Origin: an uncultured Bacteroides sp. | GTDB lineage: Bacteria; Bacteroidota; Bacteroidia; Bacteroidales; Bacteroidaceae | Reading direction: 5' to 3' | NCBI RefSeq assembly: GCF_937912035.1 | Contig: NZ_CALDPF010000010.1 | Coordinates: forward strand, 43,404 to 107,403 | Length of the DNA: 64,000 nt | Part shown: positions 26,183 to 34,818 of the stretch, piece by piece | How the letters are laid out: each line of letters begins with the position of its first letter | Position numbering within the stretch: position 1 is the stretch's first letter | Translations under genes and position numbers: made by a program | Notes under the pieces: model-generated | What the model was told of the DNA's origin: nothing | Seen by the model: the letters and a program-made list of their open reading frames with translations, nothing else | The model's database searches: none

Positions 26183-26376
26183 AGTGTAGCAGAGAGCTTT
26201 GGAAAATATTTATTATCAATCATTTGGCTTTTAGTTCGAAAAAGATTACCTTTGAACCGTGAATTAGTGATGACGGAGGTTGTCAACAAGGGTTCATTAG
26301 AGATTTGGCAGTTTTGCTACAAAAATGCTACAGAAGAAAGTGTTGACAAGTGTAAAACTAATTGATATACAGAGTT

Positions 26377-26410
26377 GAAGCTGAAAGGTTCGAGTTCCCC
26401 AGCTTCCGCA
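26377..26410 (+). other. tRNA-3'-end-like stem-loop, possible attachment-site scar
   Basis: GAAGCTG at 26377-26383 pairs with CAGCTTC at 26400-26406 around GGTTCGAGTTCC, which resembles a T-arm loop, and the end CTTCCGCA looks like an acceptor 3' strand. There is no D-arm or anticodon arm upstream, and the T-stem pairs poorly, so this is not a functional tRNA. Fragments like this are left at attachment sites of elements that integrate into tRNA genes. Confidence 0.4.
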
Positions 26411-26444
26411 AAAGCTCCATAATCAATGATTATGGAGCTTTTTT
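26410..26444 (-). terminator. Bidirectional terminator of EmrAB-type pump operon
   Basis: A perfect 11-bp stem (GCTCCATAATC / GATTATGGAGC, loop AAT) is flanked by A-run and T-run, 33 bases past the MFS stop. It can end transcripts from either side. Confidence 0.85.
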
Positions 26445-26477
26445 GTTATTTTTATTTTCAAATTATAAGAGATTAAT

Positions 26478-28052
26478 TTATTGGGGATTAAGTAAGTGTC
26501 TTGCCAATTGTCTTATTTGTTTCATACTTGGAAAAGAATATTTGAAGTTATTGATTTGTACTCTACGTTCAAATAGCATCATTATTAGTAGTATAACAGC
26601 TCCGATTATAAGATATCCGAATATTTCCTTAACTGAGACCATATATATCTGTTGGTTTACCAAAGAAACCAAATCGTTGTAAGGCATTTCAATAGCCCGG
26701 AGGTTAAGAGAGTCTATTTCAGAATTTAAAACGGTAAGATTTTTTCTCTGTAGATACAACAGCATGTTATCTATCAGGGACATGCCTATAGGAGTTCCTA
26801 ACGACATTCTCATAAAACCTATAATACATAAAGACTGGAAATTGTGTACAAAAGGTACGATGTAGGATATATACAGTGTAAGTATTATGTAAAGCCATAA
26901 AAGCGCAAATCCTCGAATAAAAGCCGGGAAGTAGAATTTTTCAATGTTACATTCCGGATTTATATAGAAATACATCATGACAAGATATACAATAAAAAGG
27001 CAATATCCGCTAATGATAATACCTCTCAATCTTTTTCTTTTTCTGAAAAACGTGTAACACAGCAAAGCACTTATTATCATGCCTCCTAACGAGAAATATG
27101 ACAGATATGAGATATTCTGCTGGTCTAATTTGAGTACACTTCCCATATAAGGATTTTGTAACATACCGGGAGCTGCCTGAATAATGTATATTGCACCGAA
27201 TAGTACAAATATTTTCATTAGCTTCGGATACTTCCATGCTGCCGGATTTATATATGGTCGTTTGATACTTTTAATATTCATATATTGTAATATTGATGCT
27301 GCCGTTAAAATTATAATGGCAAATCTAATATGTAAGGAATGTCCCCATTCTAGATATTTACCGTATGTCATAATGAATAGTAAGGCTGTAAGAATAACTC
27401 CCCATAGAATAAAGCCCAGCCAGTCTATTCCATATAAAGGGATACGTTTTCCTTCTCTGTAATGACGTATCAGTACCATTATGAATATTGCTGTAATCAC
27501 CAACGATAGTATTACAATCCATTGAAAATAAATCCAGGATGAGTGACATACAATATCTGTAATAACAGGTGTAAATAATTGCGAACTGCCTTGCACTATT
27601 ACAAATACAACAGAGTAAAATATGGCATAATTCCTGCTCGGTGTAACTATAAGCTGAATACAGACCATTGCCTCAAAAACGGCAAGCATTCTGAAAAATC
27701 CTGCAACAAGACTTACGCAACATAGCAATGCTACATTGTCAGTAGCGAGCAGACAAATATGGCATAATATTACTACAAAGGATGATGCCAACATGAGTTC
27801 TCTAGTGGTAAATCTGAACCGGAGCCTGAATAACATCGGAAAACTGATATTCATACCGATAAAAGCCATAAACCCAATCATAGTGGCGTCTTCCTGGATA
27901 AAAGAGAATCTGCCTACTTGCATATTCATGGTTGCCATGTGTGATGCTCCAGATAGAAGAAATACAAACGACCAAAGAATCATTATCCATAATCGCATTC
28001 TTTCAGGAACAAAGTTTCTGAAACATCTTATGCTGTTCTTTTCCATTTTCAA
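26478..28052 (-). CDS. MFS efflux transporter (EmrB-like)
   Basis: A 524-residue polytopic protein with about 14 hydrophobic helices from residue 18 onward, the number expected of the DHA2/EmrB branch of the major facilitator superfamily. It overlaps the upstream EmrA-like gene by four bases and is the last gene of a three-gene operon (outer membrane channel, EmrA-like adaptor, MFS). The C-terminal cytoplasmic tail is basic. It would take substrates from the cytoplasm or inner membrane and pass them to the adaptor and channel. The substrate is unknown. Confidence 0.88.
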   Translation of the reverse strand: MKMEKNSIRCFRNFVPERMRLWIMILWSFVFLLSGASHMATMNMQVGRFSFIQEDATMIGFMAFIGMNISFPMLFRLRFRFTTRELMLASSFVVILCHICLLATDNVALLCCVSLVAGFFRMLAVFEAMVCIQLIVTPSRNYAIFYSVVFVIVQGSSQLFTPVITDIVCHSSWIYFQWIVILSLVITAIFIMVLIRHYREGKRIPLYGIDWLGFILWGVILTALLFIMTYGKYLEWGHSLHIRFAIIILTAASILQYMNIKSIKRPYINPAAWKYPKLMKIFVLFGAIYIIQAAPGMLQNPYMGSVLKLDQQNISYLSYFSLGGMIISALLCYTFFRKRKRLRGIIISGYCLFIVYLVMMYFYINPECNIEKFYFPAFIRGFALLWLYIILTLYISYIVPFVHNFQSLCIIGFMRMSLGTPIGMSLIDNMLLYLQRKNLTVLNSEIDSLNLRAIEMPYNDLVSLVNQQIYMVSVKEIFGYLIIGAVILLIMMLFERRVQINNFKYSFPSMKQIRQLARHLLNPQ

Positions 28053-29101
28053 TATCTAACAAGACATTCAACGTTCATTCCCGCACGGAGTTTTCTGATA
28101 AGACCTTTATCAACATCCGACTTATCGAACTCTATGCGTACCGGTATTCTCTGTTCTACCTTCACAAAATTTCCTGTAGAATTATCTTGTGGAACAATGG
28201 AAAATGCAGATCCTGTTGCATCCGACAATGATGAAACTGTTCCGGAGAATTTCATGTATGGAAAGGCGTCAACTTTTATCTCCACAGTTTGTCCTTCAGC
28301 AATATGAGCTATCTGTGATTCACGAAAGTTGGCCATAATCCATTTTTCATTACCGTCCACTATATTCAATAAAGTCTGTCCGTCTTGTACCAGCTGTCCT
28401 TCCTGAATGTTTTTTCTTCCAATTACTCCACTGCATGGAGCTGTCAGTATAGTATATGAGAGATTCAGTTTGGCAAGATTCTTTTTTAAGGATGTCAGTT
28501 TTATTTCTGATTCTGCCAGCTGTATGCGTTGTTCTTGCTGTCTTTTTTTAAGTATGGCGTTTGACTTTTTTTCTTTGCTGGTATTGTATTGTGCAAGTTT
28601 TACCTGATAATCAGCCTGAGCATTGTCAAACTGCTCCTTGGTCACAGCCTCTTTTTTTATAAGGTTCTCGTATCGTTTGTATGCAGTTAGAGCATTTTCT
28701 TTTTCTGCTTCGTTTTTCTTGATTTCCGATTCCGCTATTATAATTTCCGATTCTGCTGTATGGAGTAATATTTCCGATTCTATTTTTTGTGTTACAGCTT
28801 TTTGATATGCAACTTCCGCTTCATTTAATGCCAAGATATACTGTTCATCTTCAATTATCAACAGTGTATCTCCTTTCTGTATATTCTGAAATTCATTGAA
28901 GTATATTTTCCGGATATACCCTTTTACACGATTGTTCACAGGTACTACAAGTTGTCGGACTTGTGCATTTTCCGTATATTCAACATTCCCAATATACAAA
29001 CAATTGTTTACTATATAAAATCCTGCCAAAACAAGCAGAACTATGGCAATATAACGGATTATACGGTTTATTTTATTCCTCTTTTCATTTTTATTCTCCA
29101 T
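28049..29101 (-). CDS. EmrA/HlyD-type membrane fusion protein
   Basis: A 350-residue protein anchored by one N-terminal membrane helix (about residues 13-31), not a lipoprotein as in the RND system. It contains the lipoyl half motif VVPVNNRVKGYI, a long coiled-coil hairpin (about 80-200, many Glu, Lys and Gln), then APCSGVIGRKNIQEGQLV of the second lipoyl half and a beta-barrel domain. This matches EmrA, which works with an MFS pump. It begins one base after the channel gene stop. Confidence 0.92.
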   Translation of the reverse strand: MENKNEKRNKINRIIRYIAIVLLVLAGFYIVNNCLYIGNVEYTENAQVRQLVVPVNNRVKGYIRKIYFNEFQNIQKGDTLLIIEDEQYILALNEAEVAYQKAVTQKIESEILLHTAESEIIIAESEIKKNEAEKENALTAYKRYENLIKKEAVTKEQFDNAQADYQVKLAQYNTSKEKKSNAILKKRQQEQRIQLAESEIKLTSLKKNLAKLNLSYTILTAPCSGVIGRKNIQEGQLVQDGQTLLNIVDGNEKWIMANFRESQIAHIAEGQTVEIKVDAFPYMKFSGTVSSLSDATGSAFSIVPQDNSTGNFVKVEQRIPVRIEFDKSDVDKGLIRKLRAGMNVECLVRY

Positions 29102-29102
29102 A

Positions 29103-30401
29103 TTATAACTCTCCCATTATTTTTTTTATGATACAATACTGATAATATGCCTCAATCTGTATATCCAGATATTCTATATTTGCCTGCAACAGATTGTTAC
29201 GGGCATCCAGCATTTCTGTAAGTATGGCGGTACCGCCGGAATACCTTTCATAAGTAAGATTATACAAGTCTTCAGCCAATCGAATCTGTTCTGTCATGAT
29301 ATCGAATTCTTCCAACAACTCATTTAGCTTTGTCTTTACGGTAAATAATTCTGTTTCATTTTTTCTATACACCAATTCGGAATGTTCTGCCATAGACTTA
29401 CTTAAACTTTTAGCAGATTTAATTTTACTTTTGTATTTGTATAAATTCCCTATGTTGTATGACAGTCTGATACCAACTCCCCAGTTGTTTATATTTTTGT
29501 TAAGCGGAGGTGTGGATGATGATAAAGGCCCGGTAAGATTGTTTTCAAACCATCCGCTTAATTGAGGCCATTTTACTGATTTCACAAATGCCTCATTTGC
29601 TAATGATTCATTATATTGATTAATGCTTTCTATATAAGACAATGAATATGCAGGTTGTGAATTTATTTCCCTTAATTTTTGAGGCGATGGTATTTCTTCA
29701 TAAGGTATAACTACTGTATCTTCAGGAAGATCTAAAATCCTTGTAAACTGGAAATTTAGTATTTTCAGTAAATTATTGTTTTTAATAATAGCCAGTTCGC
29801 GCTTTTGTAATTCAAGTTTATAGTATGTAACGTCACTTCTCAATGCAGTACCCTGTTCATATCTATAACTGGTTTCTTGTAATAGCTTATGGATTCTTGC
29901 TCTGTCTTTTTCAAGGATGTCATTCATATTCATATATTTAATGTACTGCAAGAGCCAGTCGGCAAGCATAAACCTTATATCCTGTTTTTTTAGCTGAAGC
30001 TGAACGTCAAGAACTTTATTGGTTGATTTACGTAACTCTTTTTCCTTGTTCAGTGCCATATCCAATATGGGCTGGTTAATCTGCAAAGAAAGATTATTTG
30101 AAAAATGTGGTAAAACAACGGATTCGATATTCGTGAAGTTTCTGTTCATAATAGTAGCATTTCCCTGATAACCGGCTGTTGCAGTTATGTTTATATCCGG
30201 AGTAAACTGCATCTTTATATGTTCCAATTCATGCAGGGCATTCTCAATTAAATATTCCGCTTCCTTTATAGAATGGCTTTTAATGTCTGCAATATCAAAA
30301 AACTGTTGCATTGATAGTTTTATTGTATCGCTTTGAGCTATGACATCTGTACTTATAATCTGAAGCAATACAGTAAAAAAGATAATTCTGATAAATTTCA
30401 T
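29103..30401 (-). CDS. TolC-family outer membrane protein (MFS pump)
   Basis: A 432-residue outer membrane channel protein with signal peptide (about residues 1-22), then SDTIKLSMQQFFDIAD, the usual TolC-type entry, and two helical OEP repeats. It is the first gene of the EmrAB-type operon, unlike the RND operon where the channel gene is last, so the two pumps are organised differently and are not recent duplicates. It diverges from an araC-type gene. Confidence 0.9.
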   Translation of the reverse strand: MKFIRIIFFTVLLQIISTDVIAQSDTIKLSMQQFFDIADIKSHSIKEAEYLIENALHELEHIKMQFTPDINITATAGYQGNATIMNRNFTNIESVVLPHFSNNLSLQINQPILDMALNKEKELRKSTNKVLDVQLQLKKQDIRFMLADWLLQYIKYMNMNDILEKDRARIHKLLQETSYRYEQGTALRSDVTYYKLELQKRELAIIKNNNLLKILNFQFTRILDLPEDTVVIPYEEIPSPQKLREINSQPAYSLSYIESINQYNESLANEAFVKSVKWPQLSGWFENNLTGPLSSSTPPLNKNINNWGVGIRLSYNIGNLYKYKSKIKSAKSLSKSMAEHSELVYRKNETELFTVKTKLNELLEEFDIMTEQIRLAEDLYNLTYERYSGGTAILTEMLDARNNLLQANIEYLDIQIEAYYQYCIIKKIMGEL

Positions 30402-30418
30402 GTCGTTTTTTTATTTTG

Positions 30419-30426
30419 CAAAAGTA
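30419..30426 (-). promoter_or_regulatory. -7 element of EmrAB-type pump operon
   Basis: On the minus strand the sequence is TACTTTTG, matching TANNTTTG, 18 bases upstream of the channel gene ATG. No good -33 TTTG is spaced correctly, consistent with an activator-dependent promoter. Confidence 0.5.
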
Positions 30427-30429
30427 GAG

Positions 30430-30461
30430 GTTGCAGGGTACTCAATGAAGTTTTATCTTTG
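30430..30461 (+). promoter_or_regulatory. Promoter of the second AraC-type gene
   Basis: TATCTTTG at 30454-30461 matches the -7 consensus, and GTTG at 30430-30433 lies 20 bases upstream as a partial -33. It overlaps the divergent pump promoter, so a regulator bound here could affect both genes. Confidence 0.55.
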
Positions 30462-30509
30462 CAAAAAATGGTTTTAAGTGGATATTGAATATAATTTATA
30501 TCATTGGTA

Positions 30510-31406
30510 ATGGGAAATTTGGTATCATATAATATTATCAATTTACTGAAGGAATCAGAAAAACAGGAAATACAAAAATATGCTATAACAGCATTCCAAA
30601 TAAATAAAGGGTGTTTAAATGACGATACTGTCATAGAAAATCAGTTTTATTTATATATGCTGATTACTGATGGTTGTGGCAGATTTGAAATAAACAAGCA
30701 ACCTTATGAAGTTTCTAAAAATGGTTTTCTTATAATCTCTCCCATACATTTGTTTAAAATAATAGTTGTAGATGATAATTTCTCTGCAAAGGTGCTGCTT
30801 ACCTACAAATCTATTTTGGATATTACACCTTCAATGGAAAAGGTATTCAAGCAATTAAACAGAAGTTTGAAGATTTACAAGAATCCGTTTCTGCAACTTA
30901 ATGATAATGAATGTCTTTGTATATCAGAGAATATGAATAATATAAAAAGAAGATTATCCCAGACAAATCATCATCTACACGCTGAGGTCATACAAAATTC
31001 TTTTATTACTTTTTCTTTGGACTGGATTGATATATGGAATAACTATCATTCCATATTTGCATACTCAAAAGAGCAGACAAGAGCTGATGAAATATTCTCT
31101 TCATTTGTTAAATTGTTGAGAGTTAATTATAAAGAAGAGCATAATGTTTCTTATTATGCTTCAAAATTGTCATTATCAGAACACCATCTCAATGTGGTTA
31201 TTAAAGAAATAACCGGACATTCAGTTTCTACATTAATATATGAATTGCTCTATTGTAAAGCTTGTATATTACTTAATCAATCAACAAATTCTGTAGACGA
31301 AATTTCCGAGGTTCTGCATTTTTCTGACGCTTCATCCTTTTGTAAGTTCTTCAAGAAAAGAGCAGGCATAACTCCATTGAAATACCGTAAAGAATTAAAT
31401 AGCTAA
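30510..31406 (+). CDS. AraC-family regulator, divergent from EmrAB-type pump
   Basis: A 298-residue protein from ATG 30510; a TTG at 30504 would add two residues. The N-terminal domain is beta-rich (KQPYEVSKNGFLIISPIHLF), and the C-terminal AraC double HTH includes YYASKLSLSEHHLN and FSDASSFCKFFKKRAGITPLKYR. It shares the family layout of the other AraC protein at 18980 but the two differ widely, so each pump seems to have its own sensor. Confidence 0.88.
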   Translation: MGNLVSYNIINLLKESEKQEIQKYAITAFQINKGCLNDDTVIENQFYLYMLITDGCGRFEINKQPYEVSKNGFLIISPIHLFKIIVVDDNFSAKVLLTYKSILDITPSMEKVFKQLNRSLKIYKNPFLQLNDNECLCISENMNNIKRRLSQTNHHLHAEVIQNSFITFSLDWIDIWNNYHSIFAYSKEQTRADEIFSSFVKLLRVNYKEEHNVSYYASKLSLSEHHLNVVIKEITGHSVSTLIYELLYCKACILLNQSTNSVDEISEVLHFSDASSFCKFFKKRAGITPLKYRKELNS

Positions 31407-31547
31407 TGGAAAGAAACGTTTTCATACCGTCAACTATAAATATCTGTTTAATTACATTATTAGGCATGTAATAAATTATCAATTTAAGTATATTTTTTAT
31501 ATTATCCTTCAATGAATATAAATCTTATAATTCCATCATTATTTATC

Positions 31548-31590
31548 CTATTACTGTTTAAAGTATAAAACTGCTTTTAGACAGTAATAG
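31548..31590 (+). terminator. Hairpin after second AraC-type gene
   Basis: CTATTACTGT (31548-31557) pairs with ACAGTAATAG (31581-31590) around an AT-rich loop, in the gap between the convergent araC-type and relaxase genes. The following tract is A-rich instead of T-rich, so termination on the plus strand is likely but not certain. Confidence 0.5.
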
Positions 31591-31603
31591 AATAAACAAC
31601 AAA

Positions 31604-31627
31604 GGACTATCCGGATTTGGATAGCCC
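31604..31627 (-). terminator. Terminator of the mobilisation operon
   Basis: GGACTATCC and GGATAGCCC form a 9-bp stem with one mismatch and a 6-base loop, 33 bases past the relaxase stop. On the minus strand it is followed by TTTGTTGTTT. Confidence 0.65.
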
Positions 31628-31659
31628 AGTTATATGTGTCCTGCAAAAAATAGAGTCTG

Positions 31660-33225
31660 TCATCTTTTTATTGATCTTCCATCATCAACATCATCATAGC
31701 TACCTTTCTGTCCAACTTCCCACTCACGTTTCTCACTATGGCTACCACCACCTACATCACGCAGCTTGGCCTTGCCTAAAAAACGTGAAGTAGACTTTGT
31801 TTGTTGCTGGTATTTTTGTAGTTCAATTTGTTTCACAGATTGTTTCTTTAGCCGGTCAAGATTGAAGTTTTCTTCAGTAAGATTTATAATGATATGCTGA
31901 TTGAAATTTATGACATAAGTTGCATCCTCTTCCTGACGTATAATAAAGCCCTCTTCACGAAGTTGGCTTTTGACCGAAGTTACAGTTTCATCATTGAATA
32001 TCTCACGCAACCGGTTTACAGCATCAGTGTAGTAGTGTGTTCTTTCCGGAGATATATCTACCAGATCTGTCCGAGAAACCTTGAATATCTTACAAAGCAA
32101 ATCCCGTTCAGCCTCAGTAGCCGGACTGAACATCTCAACCATAGCTATACGGTTGTTACGGTCGATAGCTTCTGCCATAAAAGGTTTCAACGGACGGCTT
32201 TGGCCATCAAAATAAATGATGCCTTTCTTGATATAGGCACGCTGCTTCCTTATTTTACTGTATATTTCACTTTGGGTAATCTTCGGATTTAGTGTAAATA
32301 ACCGGTCAATATAGTCCTCTATCCGGTTGAACCGCTCTTCAGGTGTAGCAAAGTCCAGAAGTTCCTCTACAGCCAGCACTCTTGCACCATGAATGACAGT
32401 CCTGTTTGCATGATCAACGAGCATATATCCGTAGGGTGCATCCTTCTTGCCGAAGAACACAATATCAATACCGAACTTCGTTTTCAATTCCTTTTGCAGC
32501 TCCTCCTTGTTGGAACTTACGTCACGGTATTTCTTTAATATACTTCTGAGCTGACGGCAACGAGTCCTTTCCCGATAGCCACTCTTGAAAAGACTTTCTA
32601 TTTCAGTAAAAGGAATTTCCTTCTGAACCTTTCCACCATACTTGACGAATACATTCCCATCTTTCTGATAGACCTCATATCCCATGGAAACCATGATTGC
32701 CTTAAACTGGGCAAATGAAGAGAACGTGTACAGCTTGGCCAAATTAATGTCATCTGCCGTTTTCTTTTTCCTGTCGTTACCAAGAATACGGTCAATGACT
32801 TCCTGAGAACGTCTGCGCTCATGGCTGTGCTGAATCTTTTTTCCATCAGGTGCCACTCTCGAAGTGACAATATGAAGATGGGTATTCTCTGTGTCATAAT
32901 GGGAGTAAACAAGCAACGGCTGACCAGATTCTCCGTATCCTATTTCCTTGAGATACTGGTGTGCAAAATCCAGCAACTCATCTTCCGACATTTCGTGTCC
33001 CTTGCATGATATGGCCACATGAAACTGTGGTTTCCTGATTCTGCTGTTCTGTGAACTGTACTTCTGGAGATAACCGACCAGTTCACTCAGGGTTGGTTTG
33101 TGAAATGTTCCGAGTGTACCGAAATTCAGAATCTCGATAAGCCGTGCAACACCTTTCGAGACTTTATGTTCATTGTAACCGACAGCATGAAAGTTCGTGC
33201 TTCCCGGTAATATGGTTGCTATCAT
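31660..33225 (-). CDS. mobB: Relaxase / mobilisation nuclease (MobB-type)
   Basis: A 521-residue relaxase. The N-terminal HUH nuclease domain (about residues 1-150) carries HYDTENTHLHIV with His109, His116 and His118 as metal ligands, as in PF03432 proteins. The catalytic Tyr cannot be fixed by eye; Tyr17 is a candidate. The relaxase nicks oriT and stays bound to the 5' end of the strand that is transferred. The C-terminal 350 residues are charged and helical, of unknown role. It lies 117 bases after the ribbon-helix-helix accessory gene. Confidence 0.92.
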   Translation of the reverse strand: MIATILPGSTNFHAVGYNEHKVSKGVARLIEILNFGTLGTFHKPTLSELVGYLQKYSSQNSRIRKPQFHVAISCKGHEMSEDELLDFAHQYLKEIGYGESGQPLLVYSHYDTENTHLHIVTSRVAPDGKKIQHSHERRRSQEVIDRILGNDRKKKTADDINLAKLYTFSSFAQFKAIMVSMGYEVYQKDGNVFVKYGGKVQKEIPFTEIESLFKSGYRERTRCRQLRSILKKYRDVSSNKEELQKELKTKFGIDIVFFGKKDAPYGYMLVDHANRTVIHGARVLAVEELLDFATPEERFNRIEDYIDRLFTLNPKITQSEIYSKIRKQRAYIKKGIIYFDGQSRPLKPFMAEAIDRNNRIAMVEMFSPATEAERDLLCKIFKVSRTDLVDISPERTHYYTDAVNRLREIFNDETVTSVKSQLREEGFIIRQEEDATYVINFNQHIIINLTEENFNLDRLKKQSVKQIELQKYQQQTKSTSRFLGKAKLRDVGGGSHSEKREWEVGQKGSYDDVDDGRSIKR

Positions 33226-33342
33226 ATTTAATTCTAATTATCATGGTTTATGTGACTGAGAAACCGAAATACTTCAAGTTCATTAATCTACGGTTACACA
33301 ATAATAATATCTGAAATGACTGAATACCGTGTAACTGATAAC

Positions 33343-33741
33343 TCAGATTCTGACAGCTTTCTGTGTCAGAGAATCAAGGTCTTTCTTTATTCTGTTCAAT
33401 GTTTCCTGAGTTTCAAGAATAACCGGTAACAGAACTTCCTGAATATAGCTGGGAGCGAGTAACCCGGCTACCGCAAGCTCATTGGCACGTTTAACCGACT
33501 GATTAAGGTTTCCTCCTGCCCAGGAAAGTTCATTCTGATATTTCCGGTAAAACAAACCCAAATCATTCATCAGTTCAAGTTGTCTTTTGGTTCCGATATC
33601 TGAATACTCTGCCAGTGCCGAGCGTATATAATGACTCACAGATGAATAGGAGGCAGATTTCTCCTTAAACTGTTGTACTTCCTCTGGTGTCATTCTGACC
33701 TTGATGTACTTGGTTCTCTGATTCTTCATGCTTGGATACAT
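33343..33741 (-). CDS. mobA: Mobilisation accessory protein (ribbon-helix-helix, MobA-type)
   Basis: A 132-residue basic protein with a ribbon-helix-helix DNA-binding region near the N-terminus (KYIKVRMTPEEVQQFKEKS, then SVSHYIRSALAEYS) and a helical C-terminus (about residues 50-130) typical of MobC/BmgA-type accessory proteins. It probably binds oriT and recruits the relaxase encoded next. The first ATG at 33741 is used, but ATG 33729 is also possible. The candidate oriT lies directly upstream. Confidence 0.88.
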   Translation of the reverse strand: MYPSMKNQRTKYIKVRMTPEEVQQFKEKSASYSSVSHYIRSALAEYSDIGTKRQLELMNDLGLFYRKYQNELSWAGGNLNQSVKRANELAVAGLLAPSYIQEVLLPVILETQETLNRIKKDLDSLTQKAVRI

Positions 33742-33766
33742 TGGTGGTTAGGTTTCCCGGACCTTC

Positions 33767-33870
33767 TTTCGCCATGCGAAACAGCGGCTATCCGCTCCGA
33801 TGCGCCAGCATTCGGCAAGTTACTTTTGAGAGTACGAAACGGGGTTTTGTGGCCACAAAAGTACAACTTG
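33767..33870. other. oriT: Candidate oriT / mobilisation control region
   Basis: Three inverted repeats are packed into about 100 bases just upstream of mobA. TTTCGC-CAT-GCGAAA is at 33767-33781; a perfect 16-base palindrome TTTTGTGGCCACAAAA is at 33845-33860; and TACTTTTG (33821-33828) pairs with CAAAAGTA (33856-33863), an arm that extends to CAAGT/ACTTG. Position next to mobA/mobB and dyad density are as expected of an oriT. The nic site cannot be assigned. CAAAAGTA also gives a TANNTTTG -7 match on the minus strand, so mob promoter function may overlap. Confidence 0.6.
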
Positions 33871-34603
33871 CTTGGAAAACTCTGCACGGCAGAACGATGC
33901 CTTCCGGGAATGATTATTATACCCAAATTTACCGGAGAAAGCTGTTGCAAACCGAAATCAACAACACAATTCTTTGGAGGCATATTCCTGCTTACCATGT
34001 GCTGTAACATCCGGTTGTCCTGGAATATCCATATAGCGGAATATTGTTGTATAGAGTCCTAGAACCTATCAAGCCAATTTCAATGTGTTCTGAAATAGAT
34101 GCTACAAGCATTATTCAATCATAGAACCATACAAATCGAAGTAATCAGTAAACAATGTTCCGTTATCTATGGTTGGATAAACCAAAGTTTCAAAAACACA
34201 CAAGATGTAGTTATATGGAATAGATGGCTATTGTTCTCATAAAACCTATATCCAATATAATATGTAGTCCTGATACCATGATAGTATGGTAAAAGTATCC
34301 TGATTATCTAAGTTATTGGAATCCCAATAAAAGGGAAAATAAAATCTTGTTGCTGATTCAGCTGATGAAATGGCTATCGGGAAATCTTATTTTATCTGAA
34401 CTGTATTGCAGAAACATTCAGGTAGAATAATCATGTAATCAGAGTTTGGAGATTCCTCGTTATCATGATGATATAACACTGATAATCAGTAGAAAATCTA
34501 CTCGGATAATAAGAAAATAGTGTTGCGCAAATTTCTGTATCTCATTGATTTTTAGTATATTTATATAATTAATAAACTCTTATACTCATAAATATTACAC
34601 ATT
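33871..34603. other. Non-coding region between oriT and small membrane gene
   Basis: About 730 bases without a supportable gene. The first 140 bases have open frames on both strands but no convincing protein. The remainder is AT-rich with only short dyads, such as ACCAT/ATGGT near 34277-34292. I see no RNA gene or strong promoter. Confidence 0.6.
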
Positions 34604-34816
34604 ATGTTTGAACTGCTGTTGATTATATATCTGCTGCCGGTACTTATTATCGGTATGCTGCTCCTGAAACTAGTATTCTGGCTTTTTAGGATTGCCATAC
34701 GTCTGACTGTCTGGTTGGTAAAGAAGGCTTTCATATTGACATGGAAGCTTATCATACTTGTCTTTGCTATAATTATAGGCCGTGAAATCATGCCCTGGAA
34801 TCAACCGGACAAATAG
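34604..34816 (+). CDS. Small hydrophobic membrane protein, unknown function
   Basis: A 70-residue protein composed almost wholly of two or three hydrophobic segments (about residues 3-30, 31-43 and 48-60) and a short polar end (NQPDK). It has an ATG in an AT-rich upstream context, reads on the opposite strand from its neighbours, and is followed by its own strong hairpin, which argues that it is a real single-gene unit. I do not recognise a family. Roles such as entry exclusion or a small toxin-like peptide are possible but unproved. Confidence 0.55.
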   Translation: MFELLLIIYLLPVLIIGMLLLKLVFWLFRIAIRLTVWLVKKAFILTWKLIILVFAIIIGREIMPWNQPDK

Positions 34817-34818
34817 AA

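Noticed and set aside
26138..26365. 75-residue plus-strand frame over the inverted repeat
   Set aside because: Its first residues are encoded by the 20-bp inverted repeat and it has no protein-like features; treated as non-coding.
26377..26410. Functional tRNA gene
   Set aside because: Only a T-arm/acceptor-like part is present; D-arm and anticodon arm are absent upstream and the T-stem pairs badly.
33726..34010. Overlapping open frames on both strands upstream of mobA (94 and 91 residues)
   Set aside because: They overlap each other and the candidate oriT dyads, lack any domain-like pattern, and are explained by a locally higher G+C stretch with few stops.
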